From Parcubacteria group bacterium Greene0416_36 (GTDB lineage: Bacteria; Patescibacteriota; Patescibacteriia; VMEV01): DNA of 49,164 bases. The stretch covers positions 1-49,164 of the forward strand of contig VMEV01000010.1 of the NCBI GenBank assembly GCA_007375725.1, in the 5' to 3' direction. Below are positions 34,493 through 43,630 of this stretch, piece by piece. Numbering within the stretch: position 1 is the stretch's first letter; each line of letters opens with the position of its first letter. The notes beneath the pieces were generated by a model, which was given only the letters and a program-made list of their open reading frames with translations, was not told the DNA's origin and ran no database searches. The translations under genes and the position numbers were made by a program.

Positions 34493-34918
34493 ATGGACTG
34501 TGAGCAAATCATGGACACTTTAATGAAAACCCAAGAAACACAAGAACCCTTAAACAATGAAGAAAACAAAAAAATACTCATTCATTGTGCGGAGTGCCAA
34601 GAATGCAATCTTTTTATGGGTTTTTGTAACCTCAGCCCGGACAGAATCAAGAAAAAAGTGAGAAATAAATGTGCCTATTTCTTGGTACATGCATACACTC
34701 CTTTTGCTAAGTTAGAAGACTTACAGGAATTCTACCTACACACAACGCATTGCTCAAAATGCGCTCAAATCTCTTTCGACCATTTCTCCGAAGAAGCCAG
34801 AAACTCCCCTATATCAGAAGAAGAGGAAAAGGCAATCATCAAAAAGCTTGACAAGCTACGAATTCAAGAAAACATAGCTTGGTATATCAAGCTATTCACC
34901 GGAAAAATAAAATTATAA
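34493..34918 (+). CDS. Protein with two HX3CX2C (anti-sigma-like) motifs
   Basis: A 141-residue protein of unknown family. Two motifs of the anti-sigma zinc-finger type are present: H31-X3-C35-X2-C38 and H83-X3-C87-X2-C90. Further cysteines are C32, C45 and C60. In anti-sigma factors one such motif binds zinc and can sense redox state. There is no membrane segment. The C-terminal part is helical and basic (IIKKLDKLRIQENIAWYIKLF). SD AAGGAGTCC precedes the ATG. It is transcribed divergently from the Ycf35/Ycf46 operon across one palindrome, so a regulatory link is plausible but not shown. A Rho-independent terminator follows. Confidence 0.6.
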   Translation: MDCEQIMDTLMKTQETQEPLNNEENKKILIHCAECQECNLFMGFCNLSPDRIKKKVRNKCAYFLVHAYTPFAKLEDLQEFYLHTTHCSKCAQISFDHFSEEARNSPISEEEEKAIIKKLDKLRIQENIAWYIKLFTGKIKL

Positions 34919-34925
34919 AAAATAA

Positions 34926-34957
34926 TAAAAAAACAGATCCTATACGGTCTGTTTTTT
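34926..34957 (+). terminator. Terminator after the HX3CX2C gene
   Basis: AAAAACAGATCC pairs with GGTCTGTTTTTTT around a TATAC loop, with a T7 run on the plus strand. Confidence 0.85.
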
Positions 34958-35071
34958 TGATATAAAATTTCAAAAATACTCCAATCAATATTTCAATACA
35001 AGTATCAAATTCATAAAAATAATAAAGGTGTGTTAAAATATATAAACTTATTATACCCTCACCTGAATCCT

Positions 35072-35101
35072 TCCGCCAAAGGCGGATCCGCCTTTGGCGG
35101 A
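35072..35101. repeat. Perfect 15-bp inverted repeat TCCGCCAAAGGCGGA
   Basis: Two abutting 15-bp units are exact inverses, and each is itself a hairpin. CCTGAATCC lies on both sides. This looks like a mobile hairpin repeat. Confidence 0.7.
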
Positions 35102-35128
35102 AAATCCTAGTTCCTGAATCCTAGACTT

Positions 35129-36028
35129 ATGAATCGCATTCAAAATTCACTCGTCAATATCGTCCGAGCCTGGACTGGAGTACAGGACTTGTCCTTGCTT
35201 CCCAAGGGCCACCCTGCCCGTTTTTTTCTCGAGCGGAGCCTGGATGATCTGGAGTCGAGTCACTATCAAGATCTCCTCTCCATGCTCGACGAAATAGGCG
35301 CTGCTTATTGGGAAGAAGTGGAAAAAATGATTCCAGCTGCGCGCGAAGAATTTTCCAGCCCCAAAGAACAGGATCATTTTTTTGACGCCCTCCGCCCCAA
35401 GGTCCCTTTCATGCAGAGATTCCGCTATGAATTCCTCAGTTCGCAGATCATCGAAATCATCCATATCAAAAATGAAATCATGGAAACGTACGGACAAAAA
35501 ATAGGCAAAAATGCAGGAGCCATCGGGCTCAAAATCACTCTCTTGACCTTAGCGCTCATCCTCCTAGCATGGGCCGTGGTCAAACAATTCGAAAAAAAAG
35601 CGGTAGTTGACGAAGACGAAGCGCGGAGAGTTAATCTCATCCACGCCATGGAAGGAATCGGTAAATATTTCATTACCACACGAGAAAAAGATCCCTCCCA
35701 AAGCACTTATCCCCATATTACGGACCGAGAAAATGGCTGGGAGCAACTGCACCGACAAGTCAGCACCCTGGTGCCGAATTTCCTCGAGAATCCTCCGGGA
35801 GAAAAATGGTATTACTACATCTCCAATGGCCCTCAGATTGGAGCCCCAGGTACCTGTTTTGCCATTGACGTACGACTGGAAAATAAAGATCAAGAAGCCA
35901 ATACCCCTTCCGGGTTCCTCGAATCCGGCTGTGACACCAACAATAATCTCGACTGTTTTTTCAAAGCCGGCGTCTACGAAACCCCGAGTGGCACGAAATA
36001 TTTCAGATTAGTGGGGGGGGGATGCTGA
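35129..36028 (+). CDS. Single-pass membrane protein with pilin-like C-terminal domain
   Basis: A 299-residue protein. The N-terminal 128 residues are helical and charged and have no signal. A membrane helix follows (about 130-150, GAIGLKITLLTLALILLAWAV). After it comes a domain that resembles the C-terminal part of type II pseudopilins: a helical start (RRVNLIHAMEGIGKYF), the segment TYPHITDRENGWEQL, then YYYISNGPQIGAPGTCFAIDV and cysteines (C near TCF, CDTNNNLDC, terminal GGC) that could form disulfides. The pilin comparison is inference. The last codons lie in a run of nine G (36013-36021), where a slip would change the C-terminus. No operon partner is clear; dnaG starts 166 bp later after a repeat. 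Confidence 0.55.
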   Translation: MNRIQNSLVNIVRAWTGVQDLSLLPKGHPARFFLERSLDDLESSHYQDLLSMLDEIGAAYWEEVEKMIPAAREEFSSPKEQDHFFDALRPKVPFMQRFRYEFLSSQIIEIIHIKNEIMETYGQKIGKNAGAIGLKITLLTLALILLAWAVVKQFEKKAVVDEDEARRVNLIHAMEGIGKYFITTREKDPSQSTYPHITDRENGWEQLHRQVSTLVPNFLENPPGEKWYYYISNGPQIGAPGTCFAIDVRLENKDQEANTPSGFLESGCDTNNNLDCFFKAGVYETPSGTKYFRLVGGGC

Positions 36029-36031
36029 AAA

Positions 36032-36128
36032 AATTAAGAATTTCAGAATTAAGAATGAAGAATTAAACAGCCCTGCTTTATTTGCTGTTTGTTGCTCATT
36101 CTTAATTATTCATTCTTAATTTTTAATT
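36032..36128. repeat. Palindromic TTAAGAATTAAG repeat before dnaG
   Basis: ATTAAGAATT-type sequence (36032-36065) faces its inverse TTCTTAATTATTCATTCTTA (36099-36118) across a spacer with CAGCC..TTTGCTG. It is the same family as the repeats beside the four-helix gene. Confidence 0.7.
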
Positions 36129-36194
36129 AATTTAACTCTTCCCCACCTTATACACTTCCCCAAGCCATACCTACGGAGTTAATCTGGTACCGAT

Positions 36195-37997
36195 ATGGCG
36201 AATTTAGATCTCATCAAACAGCGCATTGATATTGTGGAACTGGTAGGACAATACGTGCAGCTCAAAAAAGCGGGGACGAACTGGAAGGGACTGTGCCCTT
36301 TCCACAATGAAAAAAGTCCGTCTTTCATGGTCAGCGAGACTAAACAGATGTTTCACTGCTTCGGCTGCAGCGCGGGCGGAGATATTTTTGAATTCATCAA
36401 AAAAATGGAAGGCGTGGAATTCAAAGAAGCCATGATACTTCTGGCCAAAAAAGCCGGAATCACCCTCGAATACCAGTCCCCGGGACAAGAAAACCGAAAG
36501 AATCGTCTCTACGACATATTGGAAGAGTCCACACAGTTTTTCGAAAATGCCCTGCGACAAAATAATGCGGGGGCGGATTTTGCCAGAAATTATATCGCCA
36601 CAAAAAGAGGACTGACTGACCAAACCACGAGACACTTTCGAATCGGCTATGCCCCAGACTCTTGGAGTGATCTTTGCGATTTTCTAGCCACGAAGAAATT
36701 CTCGGCCGAAGAAATACTCGAATCCGGCATGGGCGCCTGCTCGGAAAAAACCGGCCGAGTGTATGACCGATTCCGCAACCGCGTCGCCTTCCCTATTTTC
36801 AATCCCTTCGGCAATATCATCGGATTTTCAGCGCGAGTACTTAATCCCGAACGCGACAAAATGGGCAAGTACATCAATAGCCCGGAAACTCCGACCTTTC
36901 ACAAAGGCTCGGTCCTTTATGGGCTCTTTCAAGCCAAAGACGCAATCAAGGAAAAAAAGAGCGCGATTCTGGTCGAAGGCCAGGTGGATGTCATTGCCTG
37001 CCATCAGGCAGGATTCCGCAATGTCGTTGCGGCCTCAGGCACAGCCCTGACGCAAGACCACCTCAAAATTTTGGCGAGATACACTGACACGCTCTATCTC
37101 TGCTTTGATTCGGATAAAGCGGGTCAAATGGCGCTCCTGCGTTCGGCAAAAATCGTCCTCCCCGGCACTCTGGCGGCGAAAGTCATCACTCTGCCCGCGG
37201 GCAAGGATCCGGATGAGCTCATCCAAAAAAATCCGGCCCTTTTCCAAGAAGGCGTCACCGCCGCGAAATCTCTGCTCGATCACTATTTTCACGCCATCAC
37301 GACTAGAGCGGATTTTGGCAATGCCGCGGCCAAAGAAAAATCGATCCGATTTTTACTCAAGATCTTGACTCTCTCCTCCAGCGCCATCCAGAAAGAATAT
37401 TATCTGGAAAAAATATCACATGCCTTTGGCATTTCTGGAAAATCTCTGAATGAAGAATCGAAAAAAATAAATGCGGGACCCAAAATTAAACCCTCCGTCA
37501 CGCCGCCAGCCGCGGCTGCAGTCTCTCCTCAAAAAATCACGCCCCAAGAAAAAAAAACGAGTGATCTCCTAGACCGCGTTCTGGGACTGTGGCTCTCGGA
37601 CTGGCTCGAAACACCTCGCCCCCCGCTCCCGGAAGAGTATTTGAAGTTCGATTTCTACCCCAAAACCTCGCTTTACAAGCGGATATCCGATTGGTATAGT
37701 GCACATAATTCAAACAATTTAGCTGATTTTACCAAAACTCTTCCACCCGAAGAGCATTCTATTTTTCAAAAACTCACCTTTCTGGGTGATGAATATTACG
37801 GACATTTTCAAAACGACTCGCGCTCCAAAGAATGGCAATTCCTCTCTACGGAGATCAAAAAAATCGCGCTCTCCAGAGAATTAGATACCACGAGTAAACA
37901 ATTATTTGTCGCCGAAGCGCAAAAAGACGCCGAAAAAATACAACAATTGCTTGTGGCTATGAATGGCCTCCACAAACAAATGTCCTCTCTCAAATAA
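36195..37997 (+). CDS. dnaG: DNA primase
   Basis: DnaG makes RNA primers for replication. The CHC2 zinc motif is C34, H37, C55, C58. A catalytic core follows with a TOPRIM domain: [16 protein letters not shown] (an EGQVD variant of EGYMD) and [11 protein letters not shown]. The C-terminal helicase-binding part (about 420-600) is poorly conserved and contains a Pro/Ala linker ([10 protein letters not shown]). Length is 600 aa. The gene precedes rpoD by 11 bp, the usual order in bacteria, so both are likely co-transcribed. Confidence 0.97.
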   Translation: MANLDLIKQRIDIVELVGQYVQLKKAGTNWKGLCPFHNEKSPSFMVSETKQMFHCFGCSAGGDIFEFIKKMEGVEFKEAMILLAKKAGITLEYQSPGQENRKNRLYDILEESTQFFENALRQNNAGADFARNYIATKRGLTDQTTRHFRIGYAPDSWSDLCDFLATKKFSAEEILESGMGACSEKTGRVYDRFRNRVAFPIFNPFGNIIGFSARVLNPERDKMGKYINSPETPTFHKGSVLYGLFQAKDAIKEKKSAILVEGQVDVIACHQAGFRNVVAASGTALTQDHLKILARYTDTLYLCFDSDKAGQMALLRSAKIVLPGTLAAKVITLPAGKDPDELIQKNPALFQEGVTAAKSLLDHYFHAITTRADFGNAAAKEKSIRFLLKILTLSSSAIQKEYYLEKISHAFGISGKSLNEESKKINAGPKIKPSVTPPAAAAVSPQKITPQEKKTSDLLDRVLGLWLSDWLETPRPPLPEEYLKFDFYPKTSLYKRISDWYSAHNSNNLADFTKTLPPEEHSIFQKLTFLGDEYYGHFQNDSRSKEWQFLSTEIKKIALSRELDTTSKQLFVAEAQKDAEKIQQLLVAMNGLHKQMSSLK

Positions 37998-38008
37998 TCA
38001 CCTCGACT

Positions 38009-39271
38009 ATGCCCCCAAAAATTATTGCAAAAAAAACACTCTTCAAGGGCGGGAAAAAATTCGCGGTACCCGCCAAAAAAGGACAACCTTCTAGAGGCAA
38101 AGGAAAATCTCCCGCAGCAGAAGAAATAATCCCTCACGTGACCGTTCCCCCCTTCAATGAGTCGGAGCTCGACGCCTTGGTCAATAAAGGAATGGTACGC
38201 CGCTTCATCACCGAAGCCGAACTCATGCAGGCCTTCCCAGAGGTCGAAGAATACATCGACCAGTATGAAGATTTCCTCGAACGCCTCGACTCCGAAGGCA
38301 TCCCCATCGTGGAGCCCCGAGGCGGATTCCTAACCAGCAAAACCCAGCAGTCTCAGACCCTCAAGACTCTAGGAATAGACATTGAAAAAGAGAAAGAAAA
38401 AGCCCGCGAAGCCGACAAAAAACTCTCGGAACTCGCCGAGGAACTCTCGGCCGATTCAATCCAGATGTATCTCCGAGAAATCGGAAAAGTGCCGCTTCTT
38501 AAAGGCGAAGAAGAAATCGCCCTGGCCAAGCGCAAAGAAAAAAATGATAAAGAAGCTGAAAAAAAGCTTATTGAAGCTAACTTGCGCCTCGTGGTTTCGA
38601 TTGCCAAAAAATTCACAGGCAAAAGCTTATCACTTCTGGATTTGATTCAAGAAGGAAATATCGGACTCTTCCGCGCGGTCGAAAAATTCGAGTATCGAAA
38701 AGGGTTTAAATTCTCGACTTATGCCACCTGGTGGATTCGCCAGGCCATCACGCGGGCTCTCGCTGATCAGTCCCGCACCATCCGCATTCCCGTCCACATG
38801 GTCGAAACCATCAATAAATTCCAGCAGGTGGAACGCCAATTGATTCAGGATCTCGGACGCGAACCCCTCCCCGAGGAAATCGCGGCCGAGATGGGCGAAG
38901 ACGTGGAGAAAATCCGGCAGATCATCAAGATCTCCCAGGACACCGTGTCCCTCGGCACTCCCGTGGGCGATGACGAGGAAGACGGCTCGACTCTCGAAGA
39001 ATTCATCGAGGACGTCAAAAACCTCACCCCCGACCGCGCAGCCGCTCTCGAACTCCTCAAAGATTACGTCAAAAAGATCATTCATCACCTGACTCCCCGC
39101 GAACAGAAAATCCTCGAGATGCGCTTCGGACTCGAGGATGGAGTGCAGCATACCCTCGAAGAAGTCGGCAAAGAATTCGACGTGACACGCGAACGTATTC
39201 GCCAAATTGAGGCGAAGGCCCTCGAGAAACTGATGACTCTGGAGGGGATAGAGAAATTGAAGGATTACTAA
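38009..39271 (+). CDS. rpoD: Primary sigma factor RpoD (sigma-70)
   Basis: Regions visible: a short N-terminal region 1.1 with a basic Lys-rich start; region 1.2 ([21 protein letters not shown]); region 2 with the -10 recognition helix ([39 protein letters not shown]); region 3; and region 4.2 with the -35 reading helix ([25 protein letters not shown]). At 420 aa it lacks the long non-conserved insert. It matches the consensus TTGACA/TATAAT promoters in this window. The gene is the second of a dnaG-rpoD pair. Confidence 0.97.
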   Translation: MPPKIIAKKTLFKGGKKFAVPAKKGQPSRGKGKSPAAEEIIPHVTVPPFNESELDALVNKGMVRRFITEAELMQAFPEVEEYIDQYEDFLERLDSEGIPIVEPRGGFLTSKTQQSQTLKTLGIDIEKEKEKAREADKKLSELAEELSADSIQMYLREIGKVPLLKGEEEIALAKRKEKNDKEAEKKLIEANLRLVVSIAKKFTGKSLSLLDLIQEGNIGLFRAVEKFEYRKGFKFSTYATWWIRQAITRALADQSRTIRIPVHMVETINKFQQVERQLIQDLGREPLPEEIAAEMGEDVEKIRQIIKISQDTVSLGTPVGDDEEDGSTLEEFIEDVKNLTPDRAAALELLKDYVKKIIHHLTPREQKILEMRFGLEDGVQHTLEEVGKEFDVTRERIRQIEAKALEKLMTLEGIEKLKDY

Positions 39272-39322
39272 TACCCAATTTAAATAACCCATTATCAATT
39301 AAAAGCCTTTTGAAAATAGCCT

Positions 39323-39396
39323 AACAACAAATCCCCCTTAGTCCCCCTTTGACAAGGGGGAAACAGCGCGAGGGTTGGGGAGGGATTTGTTGCTGG
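39323..39396. repeat. Dispersed repeat, close copy of the mutS-end repeat
   Basis: AACAACAAATCCCCCTTAG and GGGATTTGTTG flank a GACAAGGGGGAAACAGC centre. It parallels 28921-29010. Confidence 0.75.
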
Positions 39397-39456
39397 AGCA
39401 TTCAGATGTTTTTGATAATTGACTAATTGAATTTGGTATAAAGAGATATCGCAATA

Positions 39457-39497
39457 AAAAGTAGGAGCTGACGCACAGGTCAGCCCCTGCTTTTTTA
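39457..39497. terminator. Hairpin of GTAGGRGCTGAC type, terminator for the gene at 39495
   Basis: AAAAAGTAGGAGCTGAC pairs with GTCAGCCCCTGCTTTTTT. On the minus strand it follows the stop of the hypothetical gene and has a T5 run. Confidence 0.6.
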
Positions 39498-40385
39498 TTC
39501 CTTCTGGCCAAACTGGACTCTGGCAAAAAAAGGAATCTCGCCTATTCTTCCCATTATCTTTTTTACTCCTCCGGATATTTTTTTGGGGAAAGAAAGATTA
39601 TCTTTAAGGTTATATTTCTCTTGCAGAAATTCTATTTTCTCGCGGTGTGCCGGTAAATTTCCCACAAAAAACTCCAGACTCAAGACCTCCTTGGCTAAAT
39701 CCTTCTCCAATTTATCTTTCATTTTTAAAAGCAAGGTATTTTTCGATTCCACTGCTTTTGGATCATTAGGGGAGGGAGCAAATAATTTCGCCGAACCCGG
39801 TAGCATATTGCCAGTCACAATGACCTCTTTTTTATCAAAATCAACATCGACAAAATCTCCAGAAACCGCGCTCTCAATGCTTCCCAGAATAGGAGAAAAT
39901 AAATTAGCACCTAATTTATCCTTCTTCGTGATTTTTCCACTGGAATCTCTGGCAAACCGGCGGCCCATTGAATCAATATTTACAAAAGGGGGCTCTCCTT
40001 TTTGATACCGAATGGTAGAAGCGGCAAATGCGACTATCTCTCCCGCCTTATTATTCACGATATGGGTCAGATGAGACTGTGCACTCCCATCAGGATTGGC
40101 AATGATGGTATTATGATATTTGCTCCAAGCCCGCTCCACCTCAACGCGCTTTTTATGATCGCTCTTTCTTCCATAATAAACGGCGAAAGCGTCCATCCAC
40201 AAATCCACCACTTCTTTCAATTCTTCGGCATTCGCCTCTGAACAGGGCAAATCAAATTCAACCTTTCCTGTTTCAGGTTCGGGACGCTGACCCGGCTCAC
40301 TGATTTCTCCGATCTTCTGACGAATATCTGATATCTTTTCTTGTTCAGAAATGATTCCAACTGCGCTCGGCATTGCCTCTGGCAT
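39495..40385 (-). CDS. Hypothetical protein, possible GNAT-like fold
   Basis: A 296-residue protein that I cannot assign. After a Pro/Glu-rich start (residues 1-45) comes NAEELKEVVDLWMDAFAVYYG, which resembles the first helix of GNAT acetyltransferases, then a HLTHIVNNKAGEIVAFAASTIRY strand pair. No clear acetyl-CoA P-loop (QxxGxG/A) can be seen, so the GNAT idea is weak. The C-terminal third is a Lys-rich helical region. It is flanked by repeats and stands alone. Confidence 0.5.
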   Translation of the reverse strand: MPEAMPSAVGIISEQEKISDIRQKIGEISEPGQRPEPETGKVEFDLPCSEANAEELKEVVDLWMDAFAVYYGRKSDHKKRVEVERAWSKYHNTIIANPDGSAQSHLTHIVNNKAGEIVAFAASTIRYQKGEPPFVNIDSMGRRFARDSSGKITKKDKLGANLFSPILGSIESAVSGDFVDVDFDKKEVIVTGNMLPGSAKLFAPSPNDPKAVESKNTLLLKMKDKLEKDLAKEVLSLEFFVGNLPAHREKIEFLQEKYNLKDNLSFPKKISGGVKKIMGRIGEIPFFARVQFGQKE

Positions 40386-40484
40386 ATAATTTCTAATTAA
40401 TATTCAACAGCAAATTCATTATAAAAAAAATTCGTCTTTTTTGACAAAAACGAACTTTTATTTTTGATTTTTCTAGTCTAGATT

Positions 40485-41420
40485 TTAGACTAGATTTTGA
40501 ATGAGAGATTCTGCAACAATCCTTGCAGAATCTCTATGGTATCCTCCGGATAAAACCATAAGGACCGGAATTTGTTTGATTTTGCCAAAATCAAACATCT
40601 TTCTGTCTCTTTCTATAATGCCTTTCCATGAAATTTGCAGGAAACTGAGTGGGTCCAGGCAATAAATATCAGTCCCCGCATTATAAACGATCAAATCAGG
40701 ACCAAAATTGTCAATCTGAGGGAAAATGAACCTATCCATATCCCGTAAATAATCATCATCCCTCAATGGACCCAATCCTATATCAACTTCAATTGATTTT
40801 TTGGCTGCCTCAATTTCCGCAGTATTTGTGTTCGGAAAAAGACGGTAGTCATAAAAATCAATAATTTGAACCTCATTGGAAATGACTTCTCGAGCAAGGG
40901 AACGAGCATTCCCGTCTCCCAAATGAGCATCCAGATCAACAATCGTCACCCGACTGACTTTTTTTTGAGATAAAAGCTCTCGAATCGCAATCGAAATATC
41001 GGGAACAATACAAAATCCGTGCCCATGATCCCATCGCGCATGATGGAATCCCCCGCCGAGATTTACCGCAACCCCCTCCTCTAAAGCCAAATTCGCGGCT
41101 AGAATGGTACCGCAACTAGCAAGTATCATGCGATCCACCACACCCCGTTTCAATAGACTATAAGGCAAGTATCCCAAAATCGGCACTTCTAAAGCATTCG
41201 CCACAAAATGAGAATTGCGCAATTTTTCTCGATACTCCGGATCAAGATAACTCCAAATCAATTCACGATTCATCCGTGGAGTCACAAAAGCATCCTTAAA
41301 TTTTCCCGACAGATCTAGCATTTTCTTGATCCGCTTATACTTATTGGAAGGAAAAGGATGTAATTTCTCAAGTCCCCATAATGAAATATTATAATCCGGA
41401 TGATAAACAATTTTACTCAT
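40485..41420 (-). CDS. Histone deacetylase-like (class IV/AcuC-type) amidohydrolase
   Basis: The 311-residue product follows the arginase-deacetylase fold. The catalytic histidine pair is in GGGFHHA (H126, H127). Zinc ligands are D164 and H166 (VDLDAHLGDG) and D251 (NAGTDIY). The C-terminal GGYHRDS loop is also present. The overall pattern (VVDRMILASCGTILAANLAL, FPNTNTAEIEA) fits HDAC11-like bacterial enzymes. Substrates are probably acetyl-lysine or acetyl-polyamines, not histones. It stands alone and has an AAAGGTC site before ATG 41420. Confidence 0.9.
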   Translation of the reverse strand: MSKIVYHPDYNISLWGLEKLHPFPSNKYKRIKKMLDLSGKFKDAFVTPRMNRELIWSYLDPEYREKLRNSHFVANALEVPILGYLPYSLLKRGVVDRMILASCGTILAANLALEEGVAVNLGGGFHHARWDHGHGFCIVPDISIAIRELLSQKKVSRVTIVDLDAHLGDGNARSLAREVISNEVQIIDFYDYRLFPNTNTAEIEAAKKSIEVDIGLGPLRDDDYLRDMDRFIFPQIDNFGPDLIVYNAGTDIYCLDPLSFLQISWKGIIERDRKMFDFGKIKQIPVLMVLSGGYHRDSARIVAESLIQNLV

Positions 41421-41510
41421 AATAAGACCTTTCTGTGTATTTTATATAAGGAACGCGAAAACAACATATGTTTATATCAGTAGAGCAAAATTAAGTCAAA
41501 AAGAAGCCAC

Positions 41511-41539
41511 TTGATATTTTGCCAAAAGTTGTGTATGCT
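41511..41539 (+). promoter_or_regulatory. Sigma-70 promoter of the vapBC operon
   Basis: -35 TTGATA (41511-41516), 17-nt spacer, -10 TATGCT (41534-41539), with ATG 25 nt later. Confidence 0.65.
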
Positions 41540-41564
41540 ACATGTGTATTAAATTCAAAAAAAT

Positions 41565-41795
41565 ATGAACCGAACTCAAATCATCCTCGACTCCGAAACA
41601 AAGATAGAATTACAGCGTTATGCCTACCAGACTGACCAATCCATATCGGAACTCATTCGCACGGGAATGAAAGAGTTTCTAGAGAAGAATAAAAAAAATA
41701 ACCGCGGCGTACAAGGCCTCAAGCACCTCGCGAGGATTTCCAGAAAAGGCGGTCCCACAAATCTATCGGCAACGATTGATAAGATTTTATATTAA
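41565..41795 (+). CDS. vapB: VapB-like antitoxin (ribbon-helix-helix)
   Basis: A 76-residue protein: RTQIILDSETKIELQRYAYQTDQSISELIRTGMKEFLEKN is a CopG/RHH DNA-binding start, and the tail (GVQGLKHLARISRKGGPTNLSATIDK) would bind the toxin. It precedes the PIN toxin by 12 bp. It probably autoregulates the operon. Confidence 0.85.
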   Translation: MNRTQIILDSETKIELQRYAYQTDQSISELIRTGMKEFLEKNKKNNRGVQGLKHLARISRKGGPTNLSATIDKILY

Positions 41796-41807
41796 TCTGA
41801 AAAGCCT

Positions 41808-42212
41808 ATGAGAATATTCGTGGACACCAGCTTTTATATTGCTCTCTTGAGGCAAGACGACACCCAGCACAAAAAGGCTACTGCCATTTTGGATAAGCTC
41901 GATCACACCGATGCGATTTTGTACACTTCCCACTTCGTCATAGACGAAACGGTGACCGTGCTTTCCATGAGGGTTTCCAAAAAAGAAGCCAATAAATTTC
42001 TGGACACCGTCCTACAAAAAGATTTCCCGATGATTTTGGATATGGATTCCGCACTCCGAAAAACATCACATGATTTTTTTCGTTCTCTCAAAAATAAAAA
42101 TATCAGCATGATCGACTGCCACTCCGTCATTCTCATGAACCATAAAAATATCGAATACTGCCTCACTTTTGACGATCATTTCAAAAAAATGGGATTCAAA
42201 GTTTGGGGATAA
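41808..42212 (+). CDS. vapC: VapC-like PIN-domain ribonuclease toxin
   Basis: A 134-residue PIN domain with all acidic metal ligands: D6 (FVDTSFYIALL), E47 (VIDETV), D103 (MIDCHSVILM) and D122 (TFDDHFKKMGF). VapC toxins cut tRNA or rRNA. Normal length, intact residues, paired with the RHH antitoxin just upstream. Confidence 0.92.
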   Translation: MRIFVDTSFYIALLRQDDTQHKKATAILDKLDHTDAILYTSHFVIDETVTVLSMRVSKKEANKFLDTVLQKDFPMILDMDSALRKTSHDFFRSLKNKNISMIDCHSVILMNHKNIEYCLTFDDHFKKMGFKVWG

Positions 42213-42230
42213 CTTTTTAAAATCCCATTC

Positions 42231-42267
42231 TACGCTAAAATTAAAAACCCCATTCACTTTTAGCGTA
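42231..42267. repeat. Inverted repeat TACGCTAAAA after vapC
   Basis: TACGCTAAAA (42231-42240) and TTTTAGCGTA (42258-42267) are exact inverses around a 17-nt loop. It has no T-tract and may act in mRNA stability. Confidence 0.6.
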
Positions 42268-42323
42268 AACCGCGGTTTCATGCCCATTTTCACAAGTGCT
42301 AAAACTATGCCGTATTCCAGAAT

Positions 42324-42367
42324 AAAAAAACCGCGTCGATTATTGTTCTCGAACGCGTTTTTTTTAT
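42324..42367. terminator. Bidirectional terminator between vapC and the 42.4-kb gene
   Basis: AAAAAAACCGCGT and ACGCGTTTTTTTT pair, with T-runs on both strands. Confidence 0.8.
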
Positions 42368-42843
42368 TTTCCTTTTAAAACGATCTTATCAAAAATTGGT
42401 TTAAAATTCCGAACTTCTTGATCTACACCTGCACAACCAATACAATTTTTTGTTGCAGATAAAATAAACTCACGATCAGACCAAGGATTTTTATGATGAT
42501 CGATTACAAACCCCAATTTTTCCAATTCCTTTATAAAAAAATTAATGCCTTTCAGTTCCTTGATAAAGGAAGGAAGTCCGCCATCCTTACTAAAATAACA
42601 AGAAAAATTGAAAGTCATAAAAAAAGAATCTATATTTTCACAAGTAACTCCCAAGAGTATACGAAACCCAAAGTGGGAAAACGACTTACCGGAAAAACGG
42701 CAAAAAACATATTGATCAGATGAACCAAATGGCATCTCAATACATACCTTTTGCGTTGGAAAATTATTTTTCAATAATTTAGCAATACTATCCAGTTTTT
42801 CTCTGGATATTTTTTTAATTTTTTTCAATTCTGAAGATAACAC
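42364..42843 (-). CDS. Hypothetical protein
   Basis: A 159-residue protein of unknown family. It has a Lys-rich N-terminal helix, then strands with many aromatic residues (YVFCRFSGKSFSHFGFRILLG) and a C-terminal CIGCAG segment. No membrane helix or signal is seen. It lies alone between the VapBC pair and sufU. A short AT-rich gap separates it from the suf genes, so it is unlikely to belong to that operon. Confidence 0.5.
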   Translation of the reverse strand: MLSSELKKIKKISREKLDSIAKLLKNNFPTQKVCIEMPFGSSDQYVFCRFSGKSFSHFGFRILLGVTCENIDSFFMTFNFSCYFSKDGGLPSFIKELKGINFFIKELEKLGFVIDHHKNPWSDREFILSATKNCIGCAGVDQEVRNFKPIFDKIVLKGK

Positions 42844-42870
42844 ATCAATCTCCTAAAAATTGTCAAACAA

Positions 42871-43230
42871 CTAAGGCTTCAACATCTCCCTCACCCCCGT
42901 CCACGCCAATAGCGCGCATTTGAGGCGGCCGGCATTGATGGAGGTGCACAACATTTCTAGTATACCTTCTTTAGATATGTCAAGTACTTCCTCAATTGTC
43001 TTCCCTTTGATGACCTCAGTCAGCATCGATGCCGCTGCCATGGAGATAGCGCAGCCGGAACCGGTGAAGGACACGTCAACGACTCGATTTTCGTCCAGTT
43101 TCATGTATAAAACAAGTCTGTCCCCGCATGTCGGATTATACTCCGCGCGCACCAAAGAATACCCCTTCATTTCTCCATAGTTGGAGGGGGTTTTGTAGTG
43201 GTCGATGATGTTTTGGTGGTAGAGATCCAT
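42871..43230 (-). CDS. sufU: Fe-S cluster assembly scaffold SufU
   Basis: SufU takes sulfur from SufS in Gram-positive-type SUF systems. The three cysteines are C35 (NPTCGDR, with D37), C60 (GSGCAIS) and C105 (RLKCALL), and they fit the Zn/sulfur-acceptor site. At 119 aa it is shorter than Bacillus SufU (about 147 aa) but has all key residues. I chose ATG at 43230 (MDLYHQNIIDHYK). An upstream start at 43272 would add 14 residues encoded by a dispersed repeat. It is the last gene of the suf run, separated from sufS by the inserted four-helix gene. Confidence 0.9.
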   Translation of the reverse strand: MDLYHQNIIDHYKTPSNYGEMKGYSLVRAEYNPTCGDRLVLYMKLDENRVVDVSFTGSGCAISMAAASMLTEVIKGKTIEEVLDISKEGILEMLCTSINAGRLKCALLAWTGVREMLKP

Positions 43231-43266
43231 AACAGAATTAAGAATGAAAAATGAAGAATTAAGAAT
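43231..43266. repeat. TTAAGAATGAAAAATG repeat, one side of the four-helix gene
   Basis: An AAGAATGAAAAATGAAGAAT run borders the 3' end of the four-helix-bundle gene. Its inverse is at 43631-43670 beyond the 5' end. Confidence 0.7.
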
Positions 43267-43624
43267 TATCACGATCTTCTTTTTTTGAAGTCTTTAAAAT
43301 AGTGACTATAATACTCAAAATTTCATTTATTGCATTTAGAAAATAAACAGATAGTTTTTCATTTAAATAGCCGGAATCTTTCAAAAGCCTGATCCAATAG
43401 AGAGTTTCTCTTGCTTCTTTATAAGCAATTGTCATTTTGGCAACAAAATCTCTTTTTGATTGTGCGCCCTGTGCCTCTTCAACATTTGCGCCAATAGAAG
43501 TCCCACTTCTCAAAACCTGCCGCGATAAAACGAATTCTTTATCTTTCGCCACTAATTGCTGAGCTAGCTTCACAATCTGGATTGCAAAATAATAACTTTT
43601 TTCTTGAATAATATTTTCTTTCAT
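43259..43624 (-). CDS. Four-helix-bundle (S23 / IVP-like) protein
   Basis: The 121-residue protein from ATG 43624 matches the pattern of proteins once found in rRNA intervening sequences: MKENIIQEKSYYFAIQIVK, then LSRQVLRSGTSIGANVEEA and KRDFVAKMTIAYKEARETLYWIRLL. These form a small four-helix bundle. Members such as Avd of diversity-generating retroelements bind nucleic acids or partner proteins; most have no known role. It interrupts sufS and sufU and has facing inverted repeats at both ends. A start at 43636 would add MNSS from that repeat. Confidence 0.88.
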   Translation of the reverse strand: MKENIIQEKSYYFAIQIVKLAQQLVAKDKEFVLSRQVLRSGTSIGANVEEAQGAQSKRDFVAKMTIAYKEARETLYWIRLLKDSGYLNEKLSVYFLNAINEILSIIVTILKTSKKEDRDNS

Positions 43625-43630
43625 ACTGCT

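Noticed and set aside
42871-43272. SufU start at 43272
   Set aside because: The extra 14 residues are encoded by a dispersed repeat and are absent from SufU proteins.
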